Positions 52,521 through 62,015 of a DNA stretch of 64,000 nucleotides are shown in pieces; position 1 is the first letter of the stretch; the number at the start of each line of letters is the position of its first letter. The DNA comes from Actinomadura craniellae (GTDB taxonomy: Bacteria; Actinomycetota; Actinomycetes; Streptosporangiales; Streptosporangiaceae). The position numbers and the translations under genes are program-made. The stretch spans positions 1 to 64,000 of the forward strand of contig NZ_QLYX01000020.1 in the NCBI RefSeq assembly GCF_003289645.1, read 5' to 3'. The notes beneath the pieces are model-generated. The model did not search any database, was not told where the DNA came from, and saw nothing but the letters and a program-made list of their open reading frames with translations.

Positions 52521-55304
52521 GTGTTCGCGGAAACAAAGGACATACCGGGCACTGCGGGCTCCGCGGTCATGCTGCGGGGCCGTGATCACGAGGTGGAGAC
52601 GCTAGGCGCCCTGCTCGACCGGGCCCGCGGCGGCAGGGGCGGCGCGCTGGCCGTCGTGGGCGGCCCCGGCATGGGCAAGAGCGCGCTGCTGGAACACGCC
52701 GTCCGCACGGCCTCCGGCTTCGAGGTCCTCGGCACCCGGGGCAACCCGCCCGAACGGTCGATGCCGTTCGCGGGCCTGCACCGCCTGCTCCAGCCGGTGG
52801 CCCGGCGCATCGGCGACCTGACCTCGCAGCAGGCCGTGACGCTCGCCCCCGTCGTGGGCACCGGGGACCCGCGCGACACCGACGCCTTCGCCGTGAACGT
52901 CGCCGTGCACCGGATGCTCACCGTCATCGCGGCCGACCGCCCGGTGCTGTGCTGGATGGACGACGTCCAGTACCTCGACCCGGCCACCCTGGAGGCGCTG
53001 ACCTTCGCCGCCCGGCGGCTCGGCGGCGAACCGGTCGTCATGCTGTTCGCCGCGCGCGACGACCGGGTGGGCCACCTGGGCGGCGATCCGCTGGCCGAGA
53101 TCCCCCGGCTGCGTCCCGCCGGTCTCGACGACGAGGTCGCCCGCCGGCTGCTGGAGGACCACCTCGACGGCGGCGTCGCCGAGGAGACCGCCGGAGAGCT
53201 GACCGACCTGGCCGGCGGCAACCCGCTCGCCCTGATCGACCTCGCCCGGGCGCTGACCCCCCGCCAGCTCTCCGGCGAGGACCCCCCGCCCGCGGCACTG
53301 CCGCCGCGGAGCAGGCTGCGGGCCCTGTACGCGCGCCGTTACCGGCGGCTGCCGGCCGACGCCCGATGGCTGACGCTGCTGGCGGCGGCCGACGAGCGGC
53401 TCACCGTCGAGACGCTGACCCTGGCCGCCGCCGAAACCGGCGCCGACCTGGACGCCCTGGAGGCGGCACGGACCGCCGGGCTGATCGTCCTGGACGGCGA
53501 TGCCGTCACCGTCCCCCACCGGCTGATCCGCTCCTCCCTGTACGCGGAGGCGCCGCTGGCCGAGCGGCGCGCCGCCCACGAACTGCTCGCCCTGGTCCTG
53601 GACGGCGAACGGCACCGGCTGCGCCGGGCGCTGCACCGGTCCGCGACCGCCGAGGAGGACGAGGGGCTCGCCGGCGAGCTCGACCGGGCCGCGTCCCGGG
53701 CCCGGCGGACGGGCGACTACGCCGACGCGTCCCGGGCCGGGCGGCGGGCCGCGGCGCTGACCCCCGCACCCGAGCGCCGGGCCGAGCGGCTGGTCGCCGC
53801 CGCCACCGACGCCTGGCTGGCCGGCCGGCCACGCCGGTCCCGCACCCTGCTCCGCCAGGTCCGGCCGCTGGCCACCGGCCCGGCGCTGCGCGGGCTGGCC
53901 GACCTGCTCCACGGCACGATCGAGCTGCGCGACGGAACGCCCGCCGCCGGCCGGCAGGCGCTGCTGTCCGCCGCCGGCCACCTGCTGGAAAGCGACCGCA
54001 CCCTCGCCCTGACCGCGCTGACGCGCGCCGGCGAAGCCGCCTGCTCCGCGGGCGACCACGTCGGCTACTGCGAGATCGCCGACCGGGTGCTGGCCCTGCG
54101 CGGGCCGGCCGAACCGCCGGCCGTGGAGCTGATGTTCGAGCACTTCGCCGGGCTCAGCGCCGGTTTCCGGGGACGGCACGACGAGGCGGCCGGCCCGCTC
54201 CGGCGGGTGATCGAGCTCGCCGGGGAACTCGACGACTGCCCGTCCCTGGTCTGGGGGTGCGTCGCCGCGCTGGGGCTGGGCGACAACCCCCGGGCGCGGG
54301 ACCTCGCCACCCGGGCGGTCACCGCGGCCCGCGAGCTGGGCTCCCCCGCACTGCTGCCCAACGCGCTGGACTTCCTGAGCCTGGTCCAGTTCGGGCAGGG
54401 CCACTACCCGGCGGCCGTGGCCACCTCCCTGGACGGGCTACGGCTGGCGCGGGCGGCCGGCCAGCGCAACTCCGCGATCGACCACCTGGCCCGGCTGGCC
54501 GTGGTGGCCGCGATGCTCGGCGACCGGGAGACCGCCCTGCTACGGCTGCGGGCGGTCGGCGACCAGCCGACGGCGCGCGGCCTGGTCCGGGCCGACGGGC
54601 TCTCCGCCTGGGCGCTGGCCTGCCTGGACCTCATCGAAGACCGGCATTCCGACGCCGCCGTCCGGCTGCGCCCGCTGCTCGGCGTGCGGCAGGTCCACCC
54701 GACGGTGGGCATGATGGCCGTCCCGCACTTCGTCGAAGCGGCGGTGCACTGCGGCCGGGAGGAGCCGGCCGGCCGCGTGCTGCGCATCTACGAGCGCTGG
54801 GCGCGGAGCACCGGCTGCCTCGTCCGGCAGGCGCTGGCGGAGCGGTGCCGGGCGCTGCTGGCCGGCGACGACACCGACGCCGAACGGCACTTCCAGGAGG
54901 CGCTGCGGTTGCACCACCGGACCGAAGCCGCCTTCGAACTGGCCAAGACCGAGCTGCTGTACGGCCACCGGCTGCGCCGCGGCCGGCGGCCCAAGGACGC
55001 CCGCGGCCACCTGCGCAACGCGCTGCGCACCTTCGAGCAGCACGACGCCGACCACTGGGCCGACCGGGCCCGCTCCGAACTGCGCGCGGCCGGCGAGTCG
55101 GTGCAGAGCGAGGCCGAGCCCGCGCTCGACACGCTGACCCCGCAGCAGTTGCAGATCTCCCGGCTGGTGTCCGAGGGCGCCACCAACCGGGAGATCGCCG
55201 CCCAGCTGGTGCTCAGCCCGCGCACCATCGACCACCATCTGCGGAACATCTACGCCAAGCTCGGCATCCGCTCCCGGGTGGAGCTCTCCCGGCATTTCCA
55301 GTGA
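52521..55304 (+). CDS. LuxR-family ATPase regulator (LAL/MalT type)
   Basis: 927 residues. Walker A GGPGMGKS at 47-54, Walker B VLCWMDDVQYLD near 140, a long TPR-like region, and a C-terminal LuxR helix-turn-helix with LTPQQLQISRLVSEGATNRE and LSPRTIDHHLRNIYAKLGI. This is the LAL layout: large ATP-binding regulators that often control antibiotic or sugar genes. A GTG at 52521 is given; an ATG at 52569 is possible. An inverted pair TTACGC/GCGTAA lies just upstream at 52492-52510. It is divergent from the VWA-protein gene. Confidence 0.92.
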   Translation: MFAETKDIPGTAGSAVMLRGRDHEVETLGALLDRARGGRGGALAVVGGPGMGKSALLEHAVRTASGFEVLGTRGNPPERSMPFAGLHRLLQPVARRIGDLTSQQAVTLAPVVGTGDPRDTDAFAVNVAVHRMLTVIAADRPVLCWMDDVQYLDPATLEALTFAARRLGGEPVVMLFAARDDRVGHLGGDPLAEIPRLRPAGLDDEVARRLLEDHLDGGVAEETAGELTDLAGGNPLALIDLARALTPRQLSGEDPPPAALPPRSRLRALYARRYRRLPADARWLTLLAAADERLTVETLTLAAAETGADLDALEAARTAGLIVLDGDAVTVPHRLIRSSLYAEAPLAERRAAHELLALVLDGERHRLRRALHRSATAEEDEGLAGELDRAASRARRTGDYADASRAGRRAAALTPAPERRAERLVAAATDAWLAGRPRRSRTLLRQVRPLATGPALRGLADLLHGTIELRDGTPAAGRQALLSAAGHLLESDRTLALTALTRAGEAACSAGDHVGYCEIADRVLALRGPAEPPAVELMFEHFAGLSAGFRGRHDEAAGPLRRVIELAGELDDCPSLVWGCVAALGLGDNPRARDLATRAVTAARELGSPALLPNALDFLSLVQFGQGHYPAAVATSLDGLRLARAAGQRNSAIDHLARLAVVAAMLGDRETALLRLRAVGDQPTARGLVRADGLSAWALACLDLIEDRHSDAAVRLRPLLGVRQVHPTVGMMAVPHFVEAAVHCGREEPAGRVLRIYERWARSTGCLVRQALAERCRALLAGDDTDAERHFQEALRLHHRTEAAFELAKTELLYGHRLRRGRRPKDARGHLRNALRTFEQHDADHWADRARSELRAAGESVQSEAEPALDTLTPQQLQISRLVSEGATNREIAAQLVLSPRTIDHHLRNIYAKLGIRSRVELSRHFQ

Positions 55305-55317
55305 CCGCCGTGGAACA

Positions 55318-55363
55318 CGGCGGCCCGCCGGCGCAAGGGGGGAGTGGCGCCGGCGGGCCGCCG
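55318..55363. terminator. strong bidirectional hairpin terminator
   Basis: Perfect 17-base arms (CGGCGGCCCGCCGGCGC and its complement) with a 12-base loop between two convergent stop codons; the strongest hairpin noticed in the window. Confidence 0.85.
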
Positions 55364-55373
55364 GGTCAGGGGG

Positions 55374-56591
55374 TCAGCCGGACAGCTCGTCGAGCCCGCT
55401 GCGCAGGGTGAAGGCGTTCAGCGCCAGGACCAGCTCCACCAGGTCGCGCGGGGACGCCAGGGAACGGCCCGTCAGCGCCTCGATCCGGCGCAGCCGGTTC
55501 AGCACCGTGTTGCGGTGGCAGTACAGCCGGCGGGCCGCCTGCCCGGCCGAACCGTTGCAGTCGAGCCAGGCCGTCAGCGTCGAGACCAGGATGTCGCGGT
55601 AGCCCGGTTCCACGTCGGTCAGCCCGCCCAGCGCCTGCTGGTACAGGTAGCCGGCCAGGTCCGGCTGCGACACCACCAGCGCACTGGGCAGCCGCTCGTC
55701 CAGCCGGGCCAGCTCGGGCTCCGGGCCGGAGCAGGTGCGCAGCGCGAGGTCCGCCAGCCAGCGGGCCCGGCCCAGGTCGGCCAGCCCCTCCACGACCGGG
55801 CTGATCCCGGTGTGGCAGCGGGTCCGGGACCGCAGCACCTCCACCAGCTCGTCGATGCCGGCCGAGCCGAGGCTGACCAGGGCGATCACCGTGTCGGCGC
55901 GCATCCGCCAGATGAAACGCATGCCGCGGGCCTCGGCGGGGCCGCCGTGCGGCGGCAGCGCCGTGTCGCCCCGCTGGCCCTGCACCACGACCGCGTACCG
56001 GCCGTGCGCGGGCAGCCCGAGCACGGTCGTCGCCGTGTTGAGCAGGCCCCCGTCGGCGCCGCGGCCCTCCAGCAGGGCGTCGACCACGGCCTGGACGCGC
56101 TCGTCGCCCCGGCGCAGCACGTCGTACTCGGTGCGGTGGTACGCCTCCGCGGCCGCCACCGACTGCTGGTCGATGGTCTGCCAGGTGTTCGTCACGTGCC
56201 GGACGAGCTGCGGGACGTACTCGGGGTTGTCCTCGCTGATCACCTCGACGATGCCCTGCCAGAACACGCTGCCGGCCAGCCGGTAGGAGCGCAGCAACTG
56301 GTCCAGGGGCAGGCCCTGCTCGGCGCGGCGGCGGCCGAGGTACTCGGCCCAGCGCAGGTCGGTGCGGGTGCCGCCGGGGTTCAGGATCGCCTCGATCCCG
56401 TGCCCGAGACCGACATGGCACATCTTCCACAGATCCCCGCGCAGCTCCGCGGAACGCTCGTGCTGCTCCCCGCTCAGGATCTCCTCGACCAGCCGGTCGG
56501 CCAGTTCCGGAAGCCGCTCCGCCAGCCGGCGGACCGCGTTCTGCATGATGACGCGATCCGACTTCTCATGTGTGAGTGCGAACACCGTCAC
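55374..56591 (-). CDS. PucR/CdaR-type helix-turn-helix regulator
   Basis: 405 residues. The helical N-terminal region has LPELADRLVEEILSGEQHER, YLGRRRAEQGLPLDQLLRSY and an IDQQSVAAAEAYHRTEYDVL coil. The C-terminal HTH_30 is CNGSAGQAARRLYCHRNTVL-NRLRRIEALTG, the PucR hallmark. I chose the GTG at 56591, which has GGAGG five bases upstream; a GTG two codons earlier overlaps that site. First of three related regulators in this region; this one is on the opposite strand. Effector unknown. Confidence 0.9.
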   Translation of the reverse strand: MTVFALTHEKSDRVIMQNAVRRLAERLPELADRLVEEILSGEQHERSAELRGDLWKMCHVGLGHGIEAILNPGGTRTDLRWAEYLGRRRAEQGLPLDQLLRSYRLAGSVFWQGIVEVISEDNPEYVPQLVRHVTNTWQTIDQQSVAAAEAYHRTEYDVLRRGDERVQAVVDALLEGRGADGGLLNTATTVLGLPAHGRYAVVVQGQRGDTALPPHGGPAEARGMRFIWRMRADTVIALVSLGSAGIDELVEVLRSRTRCHTGISPVVEGLADLGRARWLADLALRTCSGPEPELARLDERLPSALVVSQPDLAGYLYQQALGGLTDVEPGYRDILVSTLTAWLDCNGSAGQAARRLYCHRNTVLNRLRRIEALTGRSLASPRDLVELVLALNAFTLRSGLDELSG

Positions 56592-57040
56592 GGCCACCTC
56601 CAGGCCTCTGCGGGACGCTCATGGTGTCACCACACCAGCGCCCTTGCCAGACAACCGTGCTTTCCGGGCGCTGTCTTGTGCGCGTGCACATCGACCGGCG
56701 CCCAGCGTCGTGACAGCTCACTCCGTTGGGCCGTGTCCCTGGACCGTGTCGCTCGTGGCGTGCTGGTCTGGGCTCGGCGCTCCGGGGCGCCCTGGGCCGC
56801 TCGCCCGGGAACACCGGTCCTCGGACGGCGGCGCCGCCGGGTCCTCTCCCCGGCGACCGCCGCCGGCGCGGGCCCTGGCCGGTTCTCTCACCCGGCCAGG
56901 GCCCCGCGCCCCCGCGACGTTTCGCGGCCGCCCCGCCGGGGAGATGACGGACAGCCCGGCCGGAACCCGCCGGGCACGGCCGGTCGTTGTCCCGGAAGGG
57001 ACGCCGGAACACCCGCCGTCCCGCAGTCCGAGGAGGAACC
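56592..57040. other. intergenic region with a 13-bp hairpin
   Basis: About 450 bases between a PucR-type gene and a small gene, on opposite strands. At 56870-56882 and 56892-56904 there are perfect 13-base arms GGGCCCTGGCCGG / CCGGCCAGGGCCC with a 9-base loop, terminator-like although no gene ends here. A short untranslated RNA ending at this hairpin is possible but no promoter was identified. Confidence 0.5.
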
Positions 57041-57187
57041 ATGGCCTCGCTCATCTCCAAGATCCGACGATTCGCCGCCAGCCCCCAGGGCCGCCAGGCC
57101 CGGGCCCGGGCCGAGCGGATGGCCCGCGACCCGCGCACCCAAGCGAAGATCCGCAGCCTGCGTTCCCGGCTGACCCGGCGGCGCTGA
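57041..57187 (+). CDS. 48-residue basic protein
   Basis: A small ORF with an excellent ribosome binding site (CGAGGAGGAACC before the ATG). The peptide is very basic, with about 14 Arg and Lys: MASLISKIRRFAASPQGRQA at the start, then helical RAERMARDPRTQAKIRS and ending RLTRRR. It could bind nucleic acid or an acidic partner. I do not recognise a named family. Confidence 0.72.
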   Translation: MASLISKIRRFAASPQGRQARARAERMARDPRTQAKIRSLRSRLTRRR

Positions 57188-57702
57188 CCGGCCGACCGGT
57201 TGAGACGCCCGCCCGCCGCTCCGGCGCGCGTTCCCCGAATGATCGCGCGGGCCACGGCGGGCGGACGTCGGGGTCACCCCCGGGTGGTGGGGTGACCGGC
57301 AGGAGGAGCTCGTCGAGATCAGGTCCGGTGTGCACCCCCGGACGACCCATGGAGAAATGGCGCGTCCCCCGGACCCCGGGGATGTGGAAACGACCGTACG
57401 GCTCCCGCGTGAGCGGCGCTGCTGTCTTGAGTCGGCATTTCGGCCCTGTGCATCGCACACATGTGACAAAGACGTTCGGTGTGCCCGGCGACCGGCTTGG
57501 GGAACTGCACAGCGAAGCCGTTGCCGGCTGACAAAGGACGTACCCTCGGGCGCTCAGCAGACTGACAAAGACGCCCGAAAAGTCACGTCCAGCCGGCGGT
57601 TGTACCTTCGGGCGGCCGCATGTCGAATATCGACGCCCGCGCAGTCTCCCACCCGTCCCCGCTCCCGCCGGTACGGGAACGCAGCGCCCGGAGGAGGCCG
57701 AC
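57188..57702. other. long intergenic region upstream of a PucR-type gene
   Basis: About 515 bases. The first half is GC-rich with no gene seen. The second half holds repeated short motifs (annotated) that probably control the regulator gene at 57703. Confidence 0.5.
57464..57614. promoter_or_regulatory. repeated TGACAAAG and GTACCyTCGGGCG motifs
   Basis: TGACAAAGACG occurs at 57464 and 57563, and TGACAAAGGACG at 57529. GTACCCTCGGGCG at 57540 and GTACCTTCGGGCG at 57602 form a second repeated motif. Both sets lie 90 to 240 bases before the PucR-type gene at 57703, as expected of binding sites for a regulator or sigma factor. Confidence 0.55.
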
Positions 57703-58938
57703 ATGGCCGAGACGAAGTCCCTGCTCGACTCCGCAGAGCCCTGGGCGGAGGTCCCCGAAGAACTCGTCGTGGACCTCCTGCCGCACATGGACGCCGCCGC
57801 CGAGGAGATCGTGCGCGAGATCCAGCACCTGGTCCCCGAGTACGCCCGCCCGCTGGCCAGCGAGTACACCCGGCGGATGCGCGAGGACATCGGCCAGACC
57901 GTCGCCCACTTCGTCAACGCGCTCGGCGACGCGGACGCGTCATGGGAGCCGCTGGCCCGGCTGTACATGGAGGTCGGGGCGCGGGAGGCCAAGGAGGGCC
58001 GCAGCCTGGACGGGCTGCAGACCGCGATCCGGATGAGCGGCCAGGTCGCCTGCCGCCGGTTCATCAAGGACGCCCGCCGGCTGGAGTGGCCGCTGCAGAC
58101 GCTCGGCCGGCTCACCGAGGCGCTGTTCGTCTTCATGGAGAAGATCGCCAGCGCCGCCGCGCAGGGCTACGCCGACGCGCAGGGGCAGATCGCCACCGAA
58201 CGGGAGCGGTCCCGCTGGCGGCTGCGCGACCTGCTGGTCGCCGACCCGCCCGCCAGCCGCGAGGCGCTGGTCGACCTCGCCCGCTCGGCCGACTGGGACC
58301 CGCCACGCACCATCGGGGTGGTCGCGCTGCGCCCGCCCGCGGGGTACATCGTCCCGGTGCTGCCCCCGGTCATGCTCGCGGACTGGCACACCGCCCAGCC
58401 GTACGTGATCGTCCCCGACCCGGAGGGACCCGGCCGGGAACGGCTGATCGCCACACTGTCCCGGGACTGCCCCGCCGCGCTCGGCCCGGCCGTCCCGCTC
58501 ACCCGGGGGGAACTGTCGCTGCGCTGGGCCCGGCACGCGCTCCGGCTCACCGAACGCGGCGTCCTGCCCGAACAGGGGATGGTCCGCTGCCTCGACCACC
58601 TGCCCACCCTGGTCACCTCGATGGCCGAGGACCTGCTGGGCCTCGCGGTCAGCAACCGGCTGAGCCCGCTCATGCAACTGCCCCCGCACCGCCGCGAACC
58701 GCTGGCCCGCACCCTGCTCACCTACATGGAGAGCCACGACAACGCGGTGGCGGCGGCCGACCGGCTGCTGGTCCACGAGCAGACGGTGCGGTACCGGGTG
58801 CGGCGGGTGGAGGACCTGCTGGGCGGAGATCTGTACGACCCGGAAATCCGGTTGGAGATGATGCTGCTGTTGCACGCCTGGTTGCGGTTCGAGGGCCGGG
58901 GGTCGGAAATCGGCCCGTCCCCGCAACCGCTTACGTAG
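57703..58938 (+). CDS. PucR/CdaR-type helix-turn-helix regulator
   Basis: 411 residues. The N-terminal helical part contains LVVDLLPHMDAAAEEIVREI and MEVGAREAKEGRSLDGLQTA. The middle is a degenerate domain. The C-terminal HTH_30 is AVAAADRLLVHEQTVRYRVR with VEDLLG. GGAGG precedes the ATG. A second regulator of the same architecture follows after 99 bases, and a third lies upstream on the opposite strand. What it controls is unknown. Confidence 0.9.
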   Translation: MAETKSLLDSAEPWAEVPEELVVDLLPHMDAAAEEIVREIQHLVPEYARPLASEYTRRMREDIGQTVAHFVNALGDADASWEPLARLYMEVGAREAKEGRSLDGLQTAIRMSGQVACRRFIKDARRLEWPLQTLGRLTEALFVFMEKIASAAAQGYADAQGQIATERERSRWRLRDLLVADPPASREALVDLARSADWDPPRTIGVVALRPPAGYIVPVLPPVMLADWHTAQPYVIVPDPEGPGRERLIATLSRDCPAALGPAVPLTRGELSLRWARHALRLTERGVLPEQGMVRCLDHLPTLVTSMAEDLLGLAVSNRLSPLMQLPPHRREPLARTLLTYMESHDNAVAAADRLLVHEQTVRYRVRRVEDLLGGDLYDPEIRLEMMLLLHAWLRFEGRGSEIGPSPQPLT

Positions 58939-59037
58939 GAAGGTGACAACACCGCCCACCGAGTTCTCCCGAGCCTTCGTGTCGCAGGTCATATCCGGCC
59001 CCTACTTTCGTGGCAGATCTCAGAGAACGAGGCCGAG

Positions 59038-60237
59038 ATGGACACTGACACCACCCCGCCCTGGGCGATCGTGCCGAGCGAACTCGCGGACGCGTTCAGA
59101 CCCCACGTCGATGATTTGACCACCGAAATGGTCGCCGAAATTCAACGTCGGGTCCCCGAATACGCCCGGGCCGACCCCGCCTACGGGCAGACGCTGCTCA
59201 CGGCGGTGGACATCTGCCTGCGGCACTTCCTCGACCTCGTCGCCGACCCGCAGTCGCCCTGGCAGCCCGTGGAGGAGTTCTACGAGGCCATCGGCCGGGG
59301 CGAGGCGGGCGAGGGACGCAGCCTCGACGCGTGCCAGACCGCGCTCCGGGTGGGTGCCTGGACCGCCTGGCGCAAGCTGGCCGCGCACTGCGAGCGGGAG
59401 GACATCCCGCAGCGCACCATGGGCCTGCTCGCCGAGGGGTTCTTCGAGTACATCGACCGGATCGCCACCGCCACCGCGGCCGGCCACGCCCGCGCGATGA
59501 TGGAGTCGGCCGACGAGATGGCCCGGCACCGGCGCCGCCTGCTGGACCTGATCCTCACCTCCTCGGGGATGTCGTTCCCCGCCGTCGAGGAACTGGCCCG
59601 GCTCGCCCGCTGGCGGCTGCCCCGGACCGCCGCCGTGGTCGTCTTCGACGAGCACGGCGGCCCGCACGCGACCCTGCCGCCCGAGGTGCTCACCGACTTC
59701 GCCCGGGACCTGCCGTGCGCGCTGATCCCCGACCCGGACGGGCCGGGCCGGCGCTCGGCGCTCGGCACCGTGCTCCGCGGACGCACCGCCGTGATCGGCC
59801 CGTCGATGCCCCTGGACGGCGCGGCCAAGTCGCTGGGCTGGGCGACCGAAACGATGGCCCTGGTCCGGCGGAGGATCATCCGCGCCGACGGGCTGATCCC
59901 GGCCATCGACCACGTCACCACGCTGATCACGTTCAAGGACGAGGACCTGGTGGCCGCGGTCTCCGAGCGCCGGCTGGCCCCGCTCCAGGAGGTGCGCCCC
60001 GCGCACCGCGAGCAACTGGCCCGGACCCTGCTGGCCTGCCTGCAGAACGGGTTCAACGCGACCGAGGCGGCCACCCGGCTGCACGTCCACCCGCAGACCG
60101 TCCGCTACCGGCTGCAGCAGTTGCAGCGCCTCTTCCGGGACCGCCTCGACGACCCGAACGCCCGGCTGGAGCTGGAGATCGTGCTGCACGCCTGGCTCGC
60201 GCGCCCGCGCGAATCCGACGCCAAGGCCACCACCTGA
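59038..60237 (+). CDS. PucR/CdaR-type helix-turn-helix regulator, paralog
   Basis: 399 residues with the same plan as its neighbour: RPHVDDLTTEMVAEIQRRVP at the start, FYEAIGRGEAGEGRSLDACQ, ALIPDPDGPGRRS, and a C-terminal HTH FNATEAATRLHVHPQTVRYR followed by LQQLQRLF. Similarity to the 57703 gene product extends over the whole chain, so it arose by tandem duplication. The ATG is preceded by GAACGAGG at some distance. Confidence 0.9.
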   Translation: MDTDTTPPWAIVPSELADAFRPHVDDLTTEMVAEIQRRVPEYARADPAYGQTLLTAVDICLRHFLDLVADPQSPWQPVEEFYEAIGRGEAGEGRSLDACQTALRVGAWTAWRKLAAHCEREDIPQRTMGLLAEGFFEYIDRIATATAAGHARAMMESADEMARHRRRLLDLILTSSGMSFPAVEELARLARWRLPRTAAVVVFDEHGGPHATLPPEVLTDFARDLPCALIPDPDGPGRRSALGTVLRGRTAVIGPSMPLDGAAKSLGWATETMALVRRRIIRADGLIPAIDHVTTLITFKDEDLVAAVSERRLAPLQEVRPAHREQLARTLLACLQNGFNATEAATRLHVHPQTVRYRLQQLQRLFRDRLDDPNARLELEIVLHAWLARPRESDAKATT

Positions 60238-60280
60238 CCGGCGGCCGACCGATCCGGCCCGCGCGGGGTAGGTGGCCGAC

Positions 60281-61807
60281 ATGGAGAAGCTGTGCCTGGT
60301 CACCGGAGCGAGCGGATACATCGGCGGGCGGCTGGTACCCGAGTTGCTGGCCGCCGGCCACCGGGTGCGATGCATGGTCCGGCGGGCGGGCGGCCTGCGC
60401 GACCAGCCATGGGCGGCGCGGGTCGAGGTCGTCGAGGCGGACGCGCTGGAGCCCGCGGCGGTGCGGCGGGCGCTGGCCGGCGTGGACGTCGCGTACTACC
60501 TGATCCACGCGATAGGGCGGGGGGCGGACTTCGCCGAGCGCGACCGCCGGGCGGCCCGCACGTTCGGCGCGGCGGCCCGCGACGCCGGGGTCGGGCGGCT
60601 GGTCTACCTGGGCGGGCTGCACTCGGCCGGGCGGCTGTCGCCGCACCTGCGCTCGCGGGCCGAGGTGGAGTCGATTCTGCTCGGCTCCGGGGTGCCGACC
60701 GCGGTGCTGCGGGCGGCGGTGATCATCGGTTCCGGCTCGGCCTCGTTCGAGATGCTGCGCTACCTCACCGAGCGGCTGCCCGTCATGGTCACCCCGCGGT
60801 GGGTGCACACCCGGATCCAGCCGATCGCCGTCCGCGACGTGCTCCGCTACCTGGTGGGCTGCGCCGGGCTGCCCGCGTCGGTGCACCGGACGTTCGACAT
60901 CGGCGGGCCGGACGTGCTCACCTACGCCGACATGATGCAACGGTACGCGGCGGTGGCCGGGCTGCCCCGCCGGCTCGTCCTGCCCGTGCCGCCGCTCACC
61001 CCCTGGCTGTCGAGCCAGTGGGTGGGGCTGGTCACCCCCGTGCCCGCCGGGATCGCCCGGCCGCTGGTCGAGTCGCTGCGCACCGAGGTGATCTGCCAGG
61101 AGCACGACATCGCCGGGTACGTCCCCGACCCGCCCGGCGGGCTGATCGGCTTCGACCGGGCGGTCGCGCTGGCGCTGCGCCGGATCCGGGAGGCGGACGT
61201 GGCGACCCGCTGGTCGTCGGCCGCGACGCCCGGCGCGCCCAGCGACCCGCTGCCCACCGACCCCGGCTGGGCGGGCGGCACCCTGTACGTCGACGCCCGC
61301 GAGCAGGCCGTGCCCGTCCCCGCCGCAGCGGTCTGGTCGGTCATCGAGGGCATCGGCGACCGGAACGGGTGGTACTCGCTGCCGGTGGCGTGGCGGCTGC
61401 GCGGGCTGGCCGACCGGCTGGCCGGCGGGGTGGGGCTGCGCCGGGGGCGCCGCGACCCGGCCCGGCTGCGGGTCGGCGACGCCCTCGACTTCTGGCGGGT
61501 GGAGGAGATCGAGCCCGGCCGGCTGCTCCGGCTGCGCGCCGAGATGCGGCTGCCCGGCCTGGCCTGGCTGGAGATGTCCGTGCGGCCCCGGCCGGGTGGC
61601 TCGCTGTACACACAGCGGTCGATCTTCCATCCGCGCGGGCTGCTGGGCCAGCTCTACTGGTGGTCGCTCGTCCCGTTCCACCGGCTGATCTTCGGCCGGA
61701 TGCCCGGCAACATCGCCCGCGCGGCGGTCGCCGAGCATGCCAAGGAACTCTTCGTCGGACCCCCGCAGCGGCCCCTCCGGGCCGCTCCGGGCAAGGTGAA
61801 GGAGTGA
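60281..61807 (+). CDS. NAD(P)-binding DUF2867 protein
   Basis: 508 residues. An N-terminal atypical SDR domain opens with LVTGASGYIGGRLVPELLAAG and has the second motif YYLIHAIGRG; no classical Tyr-Lys pair is obvious. From about residue 330 follows the DUF2867 domain, with GDALDFWRVEEIEPGRLLRL and ending in YWWSLVPFHRLIFGRMPGNI. Proteins of this kind are common in bacteria; their substrate is unknown. ATG at 60281; an in-frame GTG at 60272 is an alternative. No neighbour explains it. Confidence 0.9.
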   Translation: MEKLCLVTGASGYIGGRLVPELLAAGHRVRCMVRRAGGLRDQPWAARVEVVEADALEPAAVRRALAGVDVAYYLIHAIGRGADFAERDRRAARTFGAAARDAGVGRLVYLGGLHSAGRLSPHLRSRAEVESILLGSGVPTAVLRAAVIIGSGSASFEMLRYLTERLPVMVTPRWVHTRIQPIAVRDVLRYLVGCAGLPASVHRTFDIGGPDVLTYADMMQRYAAVAGLPRRLVLPVPPLTPWLSSQWVGLVTPVPAGIARPLVESLRTEVICQEHDIAGYVPDPPGGLIGFDRAVALALRRIREADVATRWSSAATPGAPSDPLPTDPGWAGGTLYVDAREQAVPVPAAAVWSVIEGIGDRNGWYSLPVAWRLRGLADRLAGGVGLRRGRRDPARLRVGDALDFWRVEEIEPGRLLRLRAEMRLPGLAWLEMSVRPRPGGSLYTQRSIFHPRGLLGQLYWWSLVPFHRLIFGRMPGNIARAAVAEHAKELFVGPPQRPLRAAPGKVKE

Positions 61808-62015
61808 CCGGAAAGTCCTTACACGCGTTGTGAAGAACCGTAGACATCTGGTCACTTCTCACAGGTCAGCGTGCCCGGTTATGGTCTGAATCTCGCCTCT
61901 TCGCGGCCGAAGAACGCCCCCGGAGGCCCGGAGCGCGAGGCTCCATGGGGAGTGGGCGGCCGGTGGGCGGGGGCCTCCTCAACCCCGGCCCGGTCCCGGC
62001 CGCCCGACCCCGCGC

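Noticed and set aside
52949-55411. 820-residue second frame inside the LuxR-ATPase gene
   Set aside because: Out-of-frame translation rich in Arg, Pro and Ala; the main frame holds Walker motifs and a LuxR helix-turn-helix.
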